Notes: generated by a model not told the origin, from the sequence alone. 22,632 nt of DNA from an uncultured Collinsella sp. (GCA_900544865.1 UQXA01000037.1:1-22632); one strand, 5' to 3'; shown: positions 1 through 7,901, numbered from the stretch's first letter. Numbers and translations: made by a program.

Positions 1-1
1 G

Positions 2-763
2 CGCATACCCGTCGCGGACACCCCGCCCCAACAGCAACCGGCATCTACGTACGCGCCTGATTCACCGCAGGCCCCCGCCGCCAAAAAGAGCAGCACCAAG
101 GCGCTTATCGCCGTTATCGTTGTGCTCGTGGCAATTATCATCGCCTTGGTCATCTTTTTTGTGATCAAGCCTTTCGACAACGCCGCCACGCAAACGACTG
201 CCGAGATTACTAAGCTGCACCATGATGTCGACTCCGACGACCTTAAGCCCCTTGGCAACCTCAATAGCCTTTACGACGATGACGACGATGATGATGACGG
301 CGAAGCAACCCTCTCCGAGCAAAACCTCTACCGTCGCCTGAGCGAATACTACGACCTGCTCGAAGATCTCGATAACCAGGTCCGTGCCTGCGCAGAGGCG
401 TTCAATGGCGGTTATCTGGAAGAGGACCGTACCGCCCGTCAAAATCTCGCCGACGTCGCCGAGCGCACGGAAGACACCATCGAGCAGCACTACGATATCG
501 TCGAGGACCTGGACGTCCCCACAAGCTCTAAGAACTACAGCTCGTGGAAGGACATCATTGCTCTGTACGACGACCTGGATCACCGCATCGATGCGATCTG
601 CGATGCCTGGGAGATCAGCTTAAAGTACGCAAAGCCCGCGGACCATAAGAACGAGATCGTGGCGCCGCTGTCGCGCGACAACGTGGCGGGCACCAATGAC
701 AATAAGTACCGCCTAGACTTTGAGGAGCGCTATCCCGGCGCCAAACCCGTCGAAGTGAACTAA
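2..763 (+). CDS. Partial membrane-anchored protein with Asp-rich extracytoplasmic region, function unknown
   Basis: The reading frame is open from base 2 to the TAA at 761-763, so the gene begins before the window and 253 residues are visible. The first ~33 visible residues are rich in Pro, Gln, Ala and Lys, then comes one hydrophobic segment (about residues 34-56, rich in Val/Ile/Phe) followed by ~195 soluble residues. The order suggests a cytoplasmic N-terminus, one membrane span and an exported acidic domain. Eight consecutive Asp codons lie at 275-298, followed by a helical, charged region with Leu/Asp/Glu/Tyr. A GTG at 122 could be read as a start, but it falls inside the membrane segment and has no convincing ribosome site, so I treat the gene as 5'-truncated by the window. 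I do not recognise the family; an N-terminal zinc ribbon is common in proteins of this layout but would lie outside the window. It converges on topA and shares its terminator. Confidence 0.72.
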   Translation, partial: RIPVADTPPQQQPASTYAPDSPQAPAAKKSSTKALIAVIVVLVAIIIALVIFFVIKPFDNAATQTTAEITKLHHDVDSDDLKPLGNLNSLYDDDDDDDDGEATLSEQNLYRRLSEYYDLLEDLDNQVRACAEAFNGGYLEEDRTARQNLADVAERTEDTIEQHYDIVEDLDVPTSSKNYSSWKDIIALYDDLDHRIDAICDAWEISLKYAKPADHKNEIVAPLSRDNVAGTNDNKYRLDFEERYPGAKPVEVN

Positions 764-781
764 CGCCTTGTCGTTTCCGAG

Positions 782-840
782 CCGGCAGTTAGGGACGTTC
801 CTAAACTGCCGGCAGAAAAAGGAATGTCCCTAACTGCCGG
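782..840. repeat. REP-like inverted repeat with GGGAC core
   Basis: A perfect 15-base inverted repeat has arms at 782-796 and 826-840 (ccggcagttagggac and its complement). A second, shorter copy of the complement lies inside the loop at 801-813, so alternative hairpins can form. The core tagggacgttcctaa (790-804) matches the complement of 8276-8290 at 13 of 15 positions. It lies between a + strand gene and the shared terminator. REP-type palindromes spread by RAYT transposases are one explanation. Confidence 0.7.
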
Positions 841-842
841 TC

Positions 843-882
843 AAAAAACGAGCGAGGATCATGGGACCCTCGCTCGTTTTTT
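843..882. terminator. Bidirectional intrinsic terminator between the partial gene and topA
   Basis: Stem arms 847-857 and 868-878 (aacgagcgagg and cctcgctcgtt) are perfectly complementary with a 10-base loop. The stem is flanked by an A run on the left and a T run on the right, so it works as a rho-independent terminator for the + strand gene ending at 763 and for topA ending at 905 on the minus strand. Confidence 0.9.
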
Positions 883-904
883 GGGCAATGTTTCGACTGC
901 GCCG

Positions 905-3499
905 TTACTTGTCGGCGGCTGCTTTCTTGGCAGTCGACTTCTTCGCGGTCGTCTTCTTGGCGGCAGTGGCTTTCTTAGCCGTCGTCTTCTTCGCAGTCGA
1001 GGTCTTCTTCGCCGCGCTCGCCTTGGTCGTGGTCTTGCGGCCGCGGGCGGGCTTCTTCTCCTTGGTCGGGCAGTCCATGTTCACGCAGATGCGCCACGGG
1101 CCGCGCGCGGTGTTGACCACCACGATGGGGGCGCCGCACTCGGGGCAGGTCTCGCCCGTCACCTCGAGCTTGCCACGCGCCGGCAGCGGATAGCTCACGC
1201 CGCAGTCGTCATAGTTGGTGCAGCGGATAAAGCGCTTGCCGCTCTTCTCGCTCTTGTGTGCGATCAGGTCGCCATGGCGTCCTACCTCGGCGCACACCTT
1301 GCACTCGCCCACCTTAAGGTCGGGCTCGTAGTTGGTGGGGCATGTGGGGTTCACGCAAATCTCGAAAGCCTTTTGGCGGAACGGCTGGCACTTAATGCGC
1401 GGCGCACCGCATTCGGGGCACACAGCAGCCTCGCCCTCGAGCGGGCTCACCTTGACGCCGCTCGGCACCGGATAGGTCACATCGCAGTCGGGCCAGCCCA
1501 TGCAGCCGATAAAGCTGCCGCGGGTCTTGGCGCTCGTCTTCATAACCAAGTCCTTGCCGCACTTGGGGCAGGCGCCCACGCGCGCATCGGCCGTGACGGC
1601 GTCGCTGATAGCATCGCCCAGTTCCTGCGTATGCTTGAGCAGCTCGTCGAGCACACCGGCCAGCAGCGCGCGCGAGTGCGTCACGACATGCTCTTCGGTG
1701 TCCTCGCCGCGCTCCACGCGGGTCATGTCGCCGTCGAGCTCGCTGGTCATATCGGGGCTCGTGATGCGCGGGGCAAACTGCGACAGTGCATCGATGATGG
1801 CGATGCCCAGCTGGCTCGGCTCCACGGGATCGTTTTTGAGATAGCGCACGGCGTACAGGCGCTCGATGATGCTCGCGCGCGTGGACTTGGTGCCCAGGCC
1901 GCGCTTTTCCATCTCCTGCACGAGCTTGCCCTGGCTGTAGCGCGCGGGCGGCTCGGTCTGCTTGGCCTCGAGCTTAATGTCGAACACGTCGACCGTATCG
2001 CCCTGCTCCAGCGGCGGCATCTGCTCGTCGCGCTTGAGTCCGTACGGGTATACCTCGCGGAAACCCGGGGTCACGAGCACATCGCCCGAAGCCACGAACG
2101 GCTCGCCGTTCACGTCGAGCTCGAGCTTGGTGTTCTCGATGGTGGCGGGGCCCATAAGCGTCGCCAGGAAGCGGCGGGCGATGAGGTCGTAGAGCTTGCG
2201 CTGGCCACCGTCGAGCGTGGACGGATCGCCCTCGCCCGTGGGGTAGATAGGCGGGTGGTCGGTGGTCTCGACCTTGCCGCGCGTGGGCTTCATGGGACCG
2301 GCGAGCACCTTTTTGCACACGGGCGCCAGCGCCGGGTTGATCTTTGCCAGGTCACTCACCACGGCGCCCAGATCGAGCGTCGCGGGGTACACGGTGTTAT
2401 CGACGCGCGGATAGCTGATAAGACCCGCCATGTAGAGGGACTCGGCGATGCGCATGGTGCGTGCGGGCGAGATGCCCTCGGCCGCAGCGGCAGCCTGCAG
2501 CGAGGTGGTCGCAAACGGCGTGGGCGGCTGCTGCTTGCGCGAGCGCTTGGTCACCGCGGCGACGGTTGCCGTCTTGGCACCGTCAACGTGACCATACGCC
2601 ATCTCGGCAGCATCCTTGTCGGTAAAACGCGCCGTCTTGTGCGCGATCTTAAAGCGGTCGTCCTCGGCAGCAGCCTGCGCGGCAGCCATGCCGCGAATCT
2701 GCCAGTAGTCCTCGGGCACAAACGCCATGCGCTCGCGCTCGCGCTCGACCACCAAGGCGAGCGTCGGGGTCTGCACGCGGCCGGCAGAACGCACGTTGCC
2801 AAAGCCGCCAAACTTGGCGAGCGTCAGGTAGCGCGTGAGCACCGCACCCCAAATGAGGTCGATGTGTTGGCGACTCTCGCCGGCGTCGGCCAGATTCTGG
2901 TCGAGCGAGACGAGATTATCGAAGGCGTGCGTAATCTCGGCCTTGGTAAACGAAGAATACTGGGCGCGGGCAACCGGCAAGTCGGGCGCAACCTCGCGCA
3001 CCTTGTTGAGGGCGTCCGAACCAATCAGCTCGCCCTCGCGATCGAAGTCCGTGGCGATGATGACGCTGTCGGACTTCTTGGCAAGGTTCTTGAGCGAGCG
3101 AATGAGTTCTTTCTCGGCCGGCAGCTTGATAACGGGCGCCCAGGTAAGGTAGGGCAGGCTCTCGAGCTTCCAGCCTTTGATGGAGATACCGTCGGCAAGG
3201 AACGGTTTGCGCTTGGTGTCATAGGGCGGACGCGCCAGGCCATCGGGCATGTCGGCCGGCAGCATCTCGCCGTCCTCGGTGACCGAATACCAACCCAGCT
3301 TTTTATCGAACAGCACGCTGTCGCAAAAATCGGGCGCAAGGATGTGACCGGCAAGGCCGATTGTCACGCACTCCTCGCCCTTCCACTCAAAACGGTAGAT
3401 GGCGGTGTTGTACACCTTGTCCTTTTTGGGCTTGCCCGTGGAAAGACGCTCGGCAATCTGACGCGCGGCGTCGTTTTTCTCGGCGATGATGAGCTTCAA
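905..3499 (-). CDS. topA: Type IA DNA topoisomerase, archaeal-like core with four zinc ribbons and lysine-rich tail
   Basis: This 864-residue enzyme relaxes negatively supercoiled DNA by cutting and rejoining one strand. The TOPRIM domain has Glu7 in the IIAEKND motif and the acidic pair Asp151/Asp153 in ATDFDREGE. The catalytic Tyr is Tyr363 in LISYPRVDNT. Four C-terminal zinc ribbons follow, with Cys pairs near 644/647-666/672, 694/697-715/720, 733/736-760/766 and 785/788-805/810. The last ~45 residues are a Lys/Ala/Thr tail of KKTTAKK-type repeats, as in actinobacterial TopA, where such tails bind DNA. The N-terminus and the RQHIDLIWGAVLTR motif resemble archaeal TopA more than the usual bacterial VESPAKAKTI form. 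The start is TTG at 3497-3499; AGGAG lies 6-7 bases upstream and no better start is present. It is the last gene of the tat-hyp run, 54 bases after hypB, and ends at the bidirectional terminator. Whether it is the cell's only topoisomerase I cannot be seen here. Confidence 0.93.
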   Translation of the reverse strand: MKLIIAEKNDAARQIAERLSTGKPKKDKVYNTAIYRFEWKGEECVTIGLAGHILAPDFCDSVLFDKKLGWYSVTEDGEMLPADMPDGLARPPYDTKRKPFLADGISIKGWKLESLPYLTWAPVIKLPAEKELIRSLKNLAKKSDSVIIATDFDREGELIGSDALNKVREVAPDLPVARAQYSSFTKAEITHAFDNLVSLDQNLADAGESRQHIDLIWGAVLTRYLTLAKFGGFGNVRSAGRVQTPTLALVVERERERMAFVPEDYWQIRGMAAAQAAAEDDRFKIAHKTARFTDKDAAEMAYGHVDGAKTATVAAVTKRSRKQQPPTPFATTSLQAAAAAEGISPARTMRIAESLYMAGLISYPRVDNTVYPATLDLGAVVSDLAKINPALAPVCKKVLAGPMKPTRGKVETTDHPPIYPTGEGDPSTLDGGQRKLYDLIARRFLATLMGPATIENTKLELDVNGEPFVASGDVLVTPGFREVYPYGLKRDEQMPPLEQGDTVDVFDIKLEAKQTEPPARYSQGKLVQEMEKRGLGTKSTRASIIERLYAVRYLKNDPVEPSQLGIAIIDALSQFAPRITSPDMTSELDGDMTRVERGEDTEEHVVTHSRALLAGVLDELLKHTQELGDAISDAVTADARVGACPKCGKDLVMKTSAKTRGSFIGCMGWPDCDVTYPVPSGVKVSPLEGEAAVCPECGAPRIKCQPFRQKAFEICVNPTCPTNYEPDLKVGECKVCAEVGRHGDLIAHKSEKSGKRFIRCTNYDDCGVSYPLPARGKLEVTGETCPECGAPIVVVNTARGPWRICVNMDCPTKEKKPARGRKTTTKASAAKKTSTAKKTTAKKATAAKKTTAKKSTAKKAAADK

Positions 3500-3553
3500 A
3501 AGAGGCTCCTATCTCGTGTGTCTGCGGCTGCGCCCGCACGTACGACGGCCGAC

Positions 3554-4237
3554 TTACGCCCTTGTTTGTTCGATCTGCCCGATGAGCCAATCGCACCAGG
3601 CATCCATGCCCTCGCCCTTGCGTGCGCTCACGGCGAACCGCGGCGCCTGCGGATTGAGGTCATCGAGTGTCTTAGTATACCTATCCATGTCAAAATCGAA
3701 AGCCGGGGCCACATCGACCTTGTTGAGCAGCTGTGCGCCAGCGTGCTGGAAGATGCCCGGGTACTTAATGGGCTTGTCGTCGCCCTCGGGCACCGAGAGA
3801 ATCATGATGGACAGGTTCTCGCCCAGGTCAAAGTCGACCGGACAGACCAGATTGCCCACGTTTTCGATAAAGATAACATCGATGTTTTGAAGGCCCACTG
3901 CCTGGTCGAACGCATCAGCGGCCTCCATGATCATGTTGCCCTCGAGGTGGCACAGACCGCCCGTGTTGATCTGAATGGCGGGCATGCCGGCTTCCTTCAT
4001 GGTGATGGCGTCGACATCCGAGGCGATATCGCCCTCGATGACGGCACAGCGCAGGCCGGCTTTGTCGCGCAGGCGCTCGTTGGTGCCCAGAATCGTGGTG
4101 GTCTTACCAGAGCCGGGACTCGACAGCACATTGATCACATAGGTGCCTGTCTCTTTGAATCGCTGGCGCAGCTGATCTGCCAGGCGCTCATTGCGCGACA
4201 GAATTGGCGATGCGATATCAATAGTTTTCTCGGCCAT
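3554..4237 (-). CDS. hypB: HypB, GTPase for nickel insertion into hydrogenase
   Basis: HypB is a SIMIBI-class GTPase that delivers Ni to the large subunit of [NiFe] hydrogenase together with HypA. The 227-residue protein has a P-loop SSPGSGKTT with Lys45, the switch motif IEGDIASDVDA, the metal-site motif GGLCHLEGNM (Cys and His), ENVGNLVCP with a second metal-site Cys, and the guanine-specificity motif NKVD. It lacks both the N-terminal CxxCGC metal site and the His-rich stretch of some HypB proteins, so it is the short form. I chose the ATG at 4235-4237: AGGAG sits 8 bases upstream, whereas the in-frame GTG at 4244-4246 overlaps that ribosome site. It follows hypA by 54 bases. Related GTPases (UreG, MeaB) are less likely because of the GGLCHLE and NLVCP motifs. 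Confidence 0.95.
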   Translation of the reverse strand: MAEKTIDIASPILSRNERLADQLRQRFKETGTYVINVLSSPGSGKTTTILGTNERLRDKAGLRCAVIEGDIASDVDAITMKEAGMPAIQINTGGLCHLEGNMIMEAADAFDQAVGLQNIDVIFIENVGNLVCPVDFDLGENLSIMILSVPEGDDKPIKYPGIFQHAGAQLLNKVDVAPAFDFDMDRYTKTLDDLNPQAPRFAVSARKGEGMDAWCDWLIGQIEQTRA

Positions 4238-4291
4238 ACTCGGCACTCCTTACTTCTACCATTTATACCCCGTCCCCAAATGGCAGGCTGG

Positions 4292-4648
4292 TTAATTGTC
4301 GGGGGTTTCGATCTCGATGCTGGCGATGTCGAGCTCGCGGCCGTGCAGCAGGCGCACGTTGGTGCCGCCACACCGAGGACAGCGGCAATGGAAGCGGTCG
4401 TGCTCAAAGACCTCGCGGCAGTCCAGGCACTCGCTTTGTGGATGGACTTCCTCCACGGCAAGCTCGCAGCCGCGCGTGAGCATGTCCTCGTCGCGAAACG
4501 TCTCCCACGCAAAGTCGAGCGCCTCACGCACAACTTCGGTCATATCCCCAATGCGCAGCGTTACCAAAACAGCGCGCGAGGCCCCCTCCCCACGCGCCGC
4601 GCGAATCACTGTATCGAGTATGCCGTTGACAATGCCAACCTCGTGCAT
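4292..4648 (-). CDS. hypA: HypA, nickel metallochaperone for hydrogenase maturation
   Basis: HypA binds Ni at its extreme N-terminus and passes it to the hydrogenase precursor with HypB. The 118-residue protein begins MHEVGI, giving the Ni-ligand His2 and Glu3. It carries a zinc-binding domain with two CxxC pairs, Cys74/Cys77 and Cys90/Cys93. Length and layout match the HypA/HybF family. The ATG start at 4646-4648 uses GAGGAG that overlaps the last codons of tatC, and only 6 bases separate the tatC stop from this start, so the two genes are almost certainly cotranscribed. The other hyp genes (C, D, E, F) and the hydrogenase itself are not in this window. Confidence 0.96.
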   Translation of the reverse strand: MHEVGIVNGILDTVIRAARGEGASRAVLVTLRIGDMTEVVREALDFAWETFRDEDMLTRGCELAVEEVHPQSECLDCREVFEHDRFHCRCPRCGGTNVRLLHGRELDIASIEIETPDN

Positions 4649-4654
4649 ACGGAT

Positions 4655-5449
4655 TTACTCCTCGTCGTCCTCGTCGTCGTTCGAGAACAGATCCAGACGG
4701 CTCACAAACAAGCCTTCCTTGCCATCGCGCGCGGTAATGACCACGCGGGCGATGGCGAGCGAAATCTCGTAGAGCGAGAGCAGGGCGCCATACATGAGAC
4801 CCAGTGTAACGGGCGAGCCGTCGGGCGTAATCACAGCCGAGCCCGCAAGCAGGCCAACGTATACGTAACGCCAGGCACCGCGGAAGGCCGCATAGGACAC
4901 GATATGGAAGACAGAAAGGTAGAAGATGATGAGCGGCAGCTCAAACGCCACACCAAAGCCGATCATAAAGAGCAGCTCCATGTTGACGTAGTTCTCCAGA
5001 TCGGGCAGCGCCGTAGCGACGGCCGAGGTTTCGCCGATGAGCCACTCAAAGCCCGCAGGGATGATGATGAAGTAGCAAAAGATTGCGCCCAGGAAGAACA
5101 GCACCGTCGAGGCGAGCACCGTGGGCACAACCCACTTGCGCTCGTTGGGGCGAAGCGCCGGCAGGAAAAACGCCAGAATCTGCCAAATGATCATAGGCGT
5201 GCACATGACAACGGCCATCTTGAGAGCCAGCGAAAAGCGCAGACCAAAGCCGCCGAGCGTGGTGGTGATGTAGAACTTACCGTCCGGCACAAAGGAGCGG
5301 ATGGGGTCTTCCAGGATGTCGAGCACCACGGGCGTGGCGAAATACAGCACGATGGCGGCGGCAAAGACCGACACGACCACGATGGTTAGGCGGCGACGGA
5401 GCTCACCCAGATGATCGAAGAGCGGCATGCGCGCAGGTCCGATAGGCAT
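4655..5449 (-). CDS. tatC: TatC, twin-arginine translocase receptor subunit
   Basis: TatC is the membrane subunit that recognises twin-arginine signal peptides of folded export substrates. The 264-residue protein has six hydrophobic spans, the conserved N-terminal motif MPLFDHLGELRRRL containing the signal-binding Glu, the conserved FLPALRPNERK loop, and the TPDGSPVT motif before the last spans. The C-terminus is a short acidic tail ending DDEDDEE. The ATG at 5447-5449 overlaps the tatA stop in a TAATG arrangement, with GGAGG about 9 bases upstream, which points to translational coupling. A second possible start at the internal Met (5428) has a weaker ribosome site. hypA follows 6 bases downstream. 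Confidence 0.96.
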   Translation of the reverse strand: MPIGPARMPLFDHLGELRRRLTIVVVSVFAAAIVLYFATPVVLDILEDPIRSFVPDGKFYITTTLGGFGLRFSLALKMAVVMCTPMIIWQILAFFLPALRPNERKWVVPTVLASTVLFFLGAIFCYFIIIPAGFEWLIGETSAVATALPDLENYVNMELLFMIGFGVAFELPLIIFYLSVFHIVSYAAFRGAWRYVYVGLLAGSAVITPDGSPVTLGLMYGALLSLYEISLAIARVVITARDGKEGLFVSRLDLFSNDDEDDEE

Positions 5450-6021
5450 TACTCATCGCCTCCCTTCGGGGCATGGGCGGCAGCGGCGTCGTCCTCGGCC
5501 TCGAGCTCGCGAGCGAGCTGGTCGACGACGGCCTTGCGCTTGCGGGGACGACGGGCGTAGAGGTCAGCCGTCGTGGGCTCTGCCGGCTCGGGCTCGGGCT
5601 CCGGCTCTGCAGCAGGCTCGGGCTCGACGGCGGCAGCGGCAGACTCGGCGCCCTCAGCCTCACCAGCAGCACCTTCGTCCTCGGCAGCACCCTCACTCGC
5701 GGCCTTCTCGGCGGCAAGGCGGGCACGGCGCTCGGCAAAGGTCTCCTTCTTTGCGGGCGCGGCCGTCTCGACGGCATCCTCGTCCGCATCGGAATCGTCG
5801 TCGACGGCAGCCTTCTTGGGCTTGACCGGAGCCGAAGCGGCCTCGCTTACCGGATCGATAATCTCGGACTGAACAACAGCCGTCATCTTTTCCTGCGTCT
5901 CGCGGAACTGACGGATGGCACGGCCGATCGTGCGGCCCATCTGCGGGAGCTTATCCGGGCCAAACAGCAAAAAGCCGAAGACCACGATGATCGCGAGCTC
6001 ACCCTCTCCAATACCAAACAC
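5449..6021 (-). CDS. tatA: TatA/TatB-family translocase subunit with long acidic tail
   Basis: This 190-residue protein starts with the classic Tat single-span N-terminus VFGIGEGELAIIVVFGFLLF, followed by GPDKLPQMGRTIG and an amphipathic helix. The GPxKLP hinge occurs in both Gram-positive TatA and in TatB, so the subunit type is not certain. After residue ~60 comes a ~130-residue Ala/Glu/Pro-rich acidic tail with runs of EPEPEP and a final basic patch RRPRKRK; this is much longer than a minimal TatA. I chose GTG at 6019-6021, since GGAGG lies 5 bases upstream and the Tat motif begins at once. The longer frame to 6066 would place 15 non-Tat residues in front and ignores that ribosome site. 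It is the first gene of the tatA-tatC-hypA-hypB-topA run. Confidence 0.88.
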   Translation of the reverse strand: MFGIGEGELAIIVVFGFLLFGPDKLPQMGRTIGRAIRQFRETQEKMTAVVQSEIIDPVSEAASAPVKPKKAAVDDDSDADEDAVETAAPAKKETFAERRARLAAEKAASEGAAEDEGAAGEAEGAESAAAAVEPEPAAEPEPEPEPAEPTTADLYARRPRKRKAVVDQLARELEAEDDAAAAHAPKGGDE

Positions 6022-6096
6022 ACATACCTCCAAGGCTCGATGTGAGTCGAGCCCGCACCGCGCCATTCGGCCGGAACTCGTCTATTCATTCGGTCA

Positions 6097-6102
6097 AGTA
6101 TA
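6097..6102 (-). promoter_or_regulatory. Possible -10 element upstream of tatA
   Basis: On the minus strand this reads TATACT, 75 bases before the tatA GTG. The region at 17-base distance is a poor -35. The same TATACT hexamer lies 41 bases before the aminotransferase start and 61 before pcrA, which raises the chance that it is real. Confidence 0.35.
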
Positions 6103-6174
6103 GCGCCCGGACGTCAAAACATCCGAGCGCATCACAAACATATACCAAACGGCACGCCCTTTTTGGGGCAGGGC

Positions 6175-6489
6175 TCATGCCGCCGTAATTGAAATCTCCT
6201 GGTCGACGCCTAGCAACTGAACCACGCGCATCACCGGGGGCTGCACGTTGACGCAGCCAAACCGCTTGTCGTGATCGGCTGCGTGGTGCGCGGCGCCTAC
6301 AAGTACGCCAATACCTGTCGAGTCGATATAGCTCACCTGGGCAAAGTCGAGCTCAACGGCCTCGGTGGGCTGCTCGAGCGCCAAGTCGATGGCGTTACGC
6401 AAGCTGTCGGCGTTAGAGATATCAATCTCACCGGTCACCCTGATGGTGTAGAGCTCCGGCGTGGGGTTGGTGGAAATACCCAAATCCAT
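6175..6489 (-). CDS. STAS-domain anti-sigma factor antagonist
   Basis: This 104-residue protein is a single STAS domain of the SpoIIAA/RsbV type. Such proteins bind an anti-sigma kinase when unphosphorylated and so release a sigma factor. The phosphorylatable serine motif is VSYIDSTGIGVLVG, with Ser57 in DSTG; the N-terminal strand RVTGEIDISNA is also typical. The ATG at 6487-6489 has AAAGGAG 7-8 bases upstream. It lies 66 bases downstream of the aminotransferase on the same strand. No anti-sigma kinase, PP2C phosphatase or sigma gene is next to it, so its partner is unknown and must be encoded elsewhere. A role outside sigma control is possible for orphan STAS proteins. Confidence 0.9.
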   Translation of the reverse strand: MDLGISTNPTPELYTIRVTGEIDISNADSLRNAIDLALEQPTEAVELDFAQVSYIDSTGIGVLVGAAHHAADHDKRFGCVNVQPPVMRVVQLLGVDQEISITAA

Positions 6490-6555
6490 GTATACGCTCC
6501 TTTGCGTATCGAGAGTGCGGATGGTACTGGACGCGGATTTGCGGGGCCCTGCGCG

Positions 6556-7860
6556 TTAGGCGCGCTCGGCACGAGCAAGCTCGGCAGCGACGAGCTTGAC
6601 GGCCAGCACCAGCACATCGAGTGCGGCCTCCAGGTCCTCGACCGTGGGATAACTCGGCGCGATGCGGATGTTGGTGTCGCGCGGATCCTTGCCATAGGGC
6701 CAGGTGGCACCGGCCGGCGTGAGCTTGACGCCCAGGTCGGCGCAAAGCGCGGCGACCTTCTGGGCCGAGCCCTCGGGACCATCGAAGCTTACAAAGTAGC
6801 CGCCGCGGGGGTGCGTCCAGGTGGCACAGCCCGTATCGCCCAGGCCCTCGGTGAGCTTGCGCTCAACGGCCTCAAAGCGCGGACGCAGGAACTCGGCATG
6901 CTTTTTCATGTGCTCCTTGACCGCCTCGATGGTGGGAAGGAAGCGCACGTGGCGCAGCTGGTTGAGCTTATCGGCGCTGATAAGGCCGGCCTTCAGGCGC
7001 TTGGAGAACTCGGCGATGACCGCGGGGCTCGCACCGATGAAGCCGATGCCGGCGCCCGGGAAGGTAATCTTGGACGTCGAGGCAAAAGCCACCACGCGGT
7101 CCTCGGTGCCCGCCGCGCGAGCGAGGTCGAAGATATTGGCGAGCTCGTCGGTCTCGTCGTACAGGTCGTGCACGCAGTAGGCGTTGTCCCAGAAGATGCG
7201 AAAATCGGGCGCGGCCGTGGGCATCTCGACCAGGCGACGTACGGTGTCCTCGCTAAAGGTGATGCCCGTGGGGTTGGAATACTTGGGCACGCACCAGATG
7301 CCCTTGATGGAGTCGTCGGCTGCAGCCAGGCGCTCGACCTCGTCCATGTCGGGGCCGTTGTCGGTCATCGCGACGGGGACGTTCTCGATACCCAGGTCGG
7401 CGGTGATGCCAAAGTGGCGGTCGTAGCCGGGAACAGGGCACAGGAATTTGACCTTCTTGCCGTCGTGCGCGGCCTCGTAAGCCTCCCAGGGCTCGCTGCC
7501 GCACGAGCCGCAGCGCCAGAACATGCCGGCGATATCGTGCTCGATCAGAAGGCTCGACGAACCCAGTACGAGCGTCTGCTCGGCAGGGCAACCCAGGAAC
7601 TCCCCCGCCAGCTTGCGCGCCGAGGGAATGCCCTCAAAGCAACCGTAGTTTGAGCAGTCGACGTTGCCGTCGTGCAGATCGGCATCGGCATTGAGGATAT
7701 CGAGCATGGGTCGAGAGATGTCCACCTGGGAGGGCGACGGCTTGCCGCGGGCCATGTCGAGCGCCAGGCCCTTGGCCTTGACCTCGGCGACCTCGGCTTT
7801 GAGCGCCTCGATGGCGGCATCGAGTTCGGTGGTTTCCATCTTCTGGTAGATCGTCTGCAT
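6556..7860 (-). CDS. PLP-dependent aminotransferase, actinobacterial aspartate aminotransferase type
   Basis: The 434-residue protein is a fold-type I aminotransferase. The PLP Schiff-base lysine is Lys264 in ASTSKITFPGAG. Asn196 in KYSNPTGI and Asp225/Tyr228 in FWDNAY contact the cofactor, and NIRIAPSYPT near the C-terminus holds the substrate-carboxylate Arg. The motif set, including MARGKPSPSQ near the N-terminus and the CPVPGYDRHF segment, resembles the aspartate aminotransferase subgroup known from mycobacteria and corynebacteria (Rv3722c-like) rather than AspC. It probably moves amino groups between aspartate or a related amino acid and 2-oxoglutarate; substrate is inferred from the family. 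The ATG at 7858-7860 has AAAGG about 9 bases upstream; Met8 is an alternative start. It may be cotranscribed with the STAS gene. Confidence 0.88.
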   Translation of the reverse strand: MQTIYQKMETTELDAAIEALKAEVAEVKAKGLALDMARGKPSPSQVDISRPMLDILNADADLHDGNVDCSNYGCFEGIPSARKLAGEFLGCPAEQTLVLGSSSLLIEHDIAGMFWRCGSCGSEPWEAYEAAHDGKKVKFLCPVPGYDRHFGITADLGIENVPVAMTDNGPDMDEVERLAAADDSIKGIWCVPKYSNPTGITFSEDTVRRLVEMPTAAPDFRIFWDNAYCVHDLYDETDELANIFDLARAAGTEDRVVAFASTSKITFPGAGIGFIGASPAVIAEFSKRLKAGLISADKLNQLRHVRFLPTIEAVKEHMKKHAEFLRPRFEAVERKLTEGLGDTGCATWTHPRGGYFVSFDGPEGSAQKVAALCADLGVKLTPAGATWPYGKDPRDTNIRIAPSYPTVEDLEAALDVLVLAVKLVAAELARAERA

Positions 7861-7901
7861 GGGTGCGACCTTTCGCGAAGCGGGACGTTGCAGTTCGTCT
7901 A

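Noticed and set aside
905..1060. Frameshift artefact in the Lys/Ala/Thr-rich end of topA
   Set aside because: The repeats keep frame and composition up to a TAA and a good terminator, and Lys tails are known in actinobacterial TopA.
824..5389. A + strand open frame of 1521 codons opposite topA, hypB, hypA and tatC
   Set aside because: It is antisense to four clearly recognisable genes, has no family resemblance and results from GC-rich codon bias leaving the opposite frame free of stops.
6162..6180. Terminator after the STAS gene
   Set aside because: A gccc/gggc pairing with a C/A-rich loop exists, but the stem is only four bases and no proper U tract follows.
6271..7653. A + strand open frame of 460 codons opposite the STAS and aminotransferase genes
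   Set aside because: Shadow frame; the minus strand proteins have intact catalytic motifs and ribosome sites.
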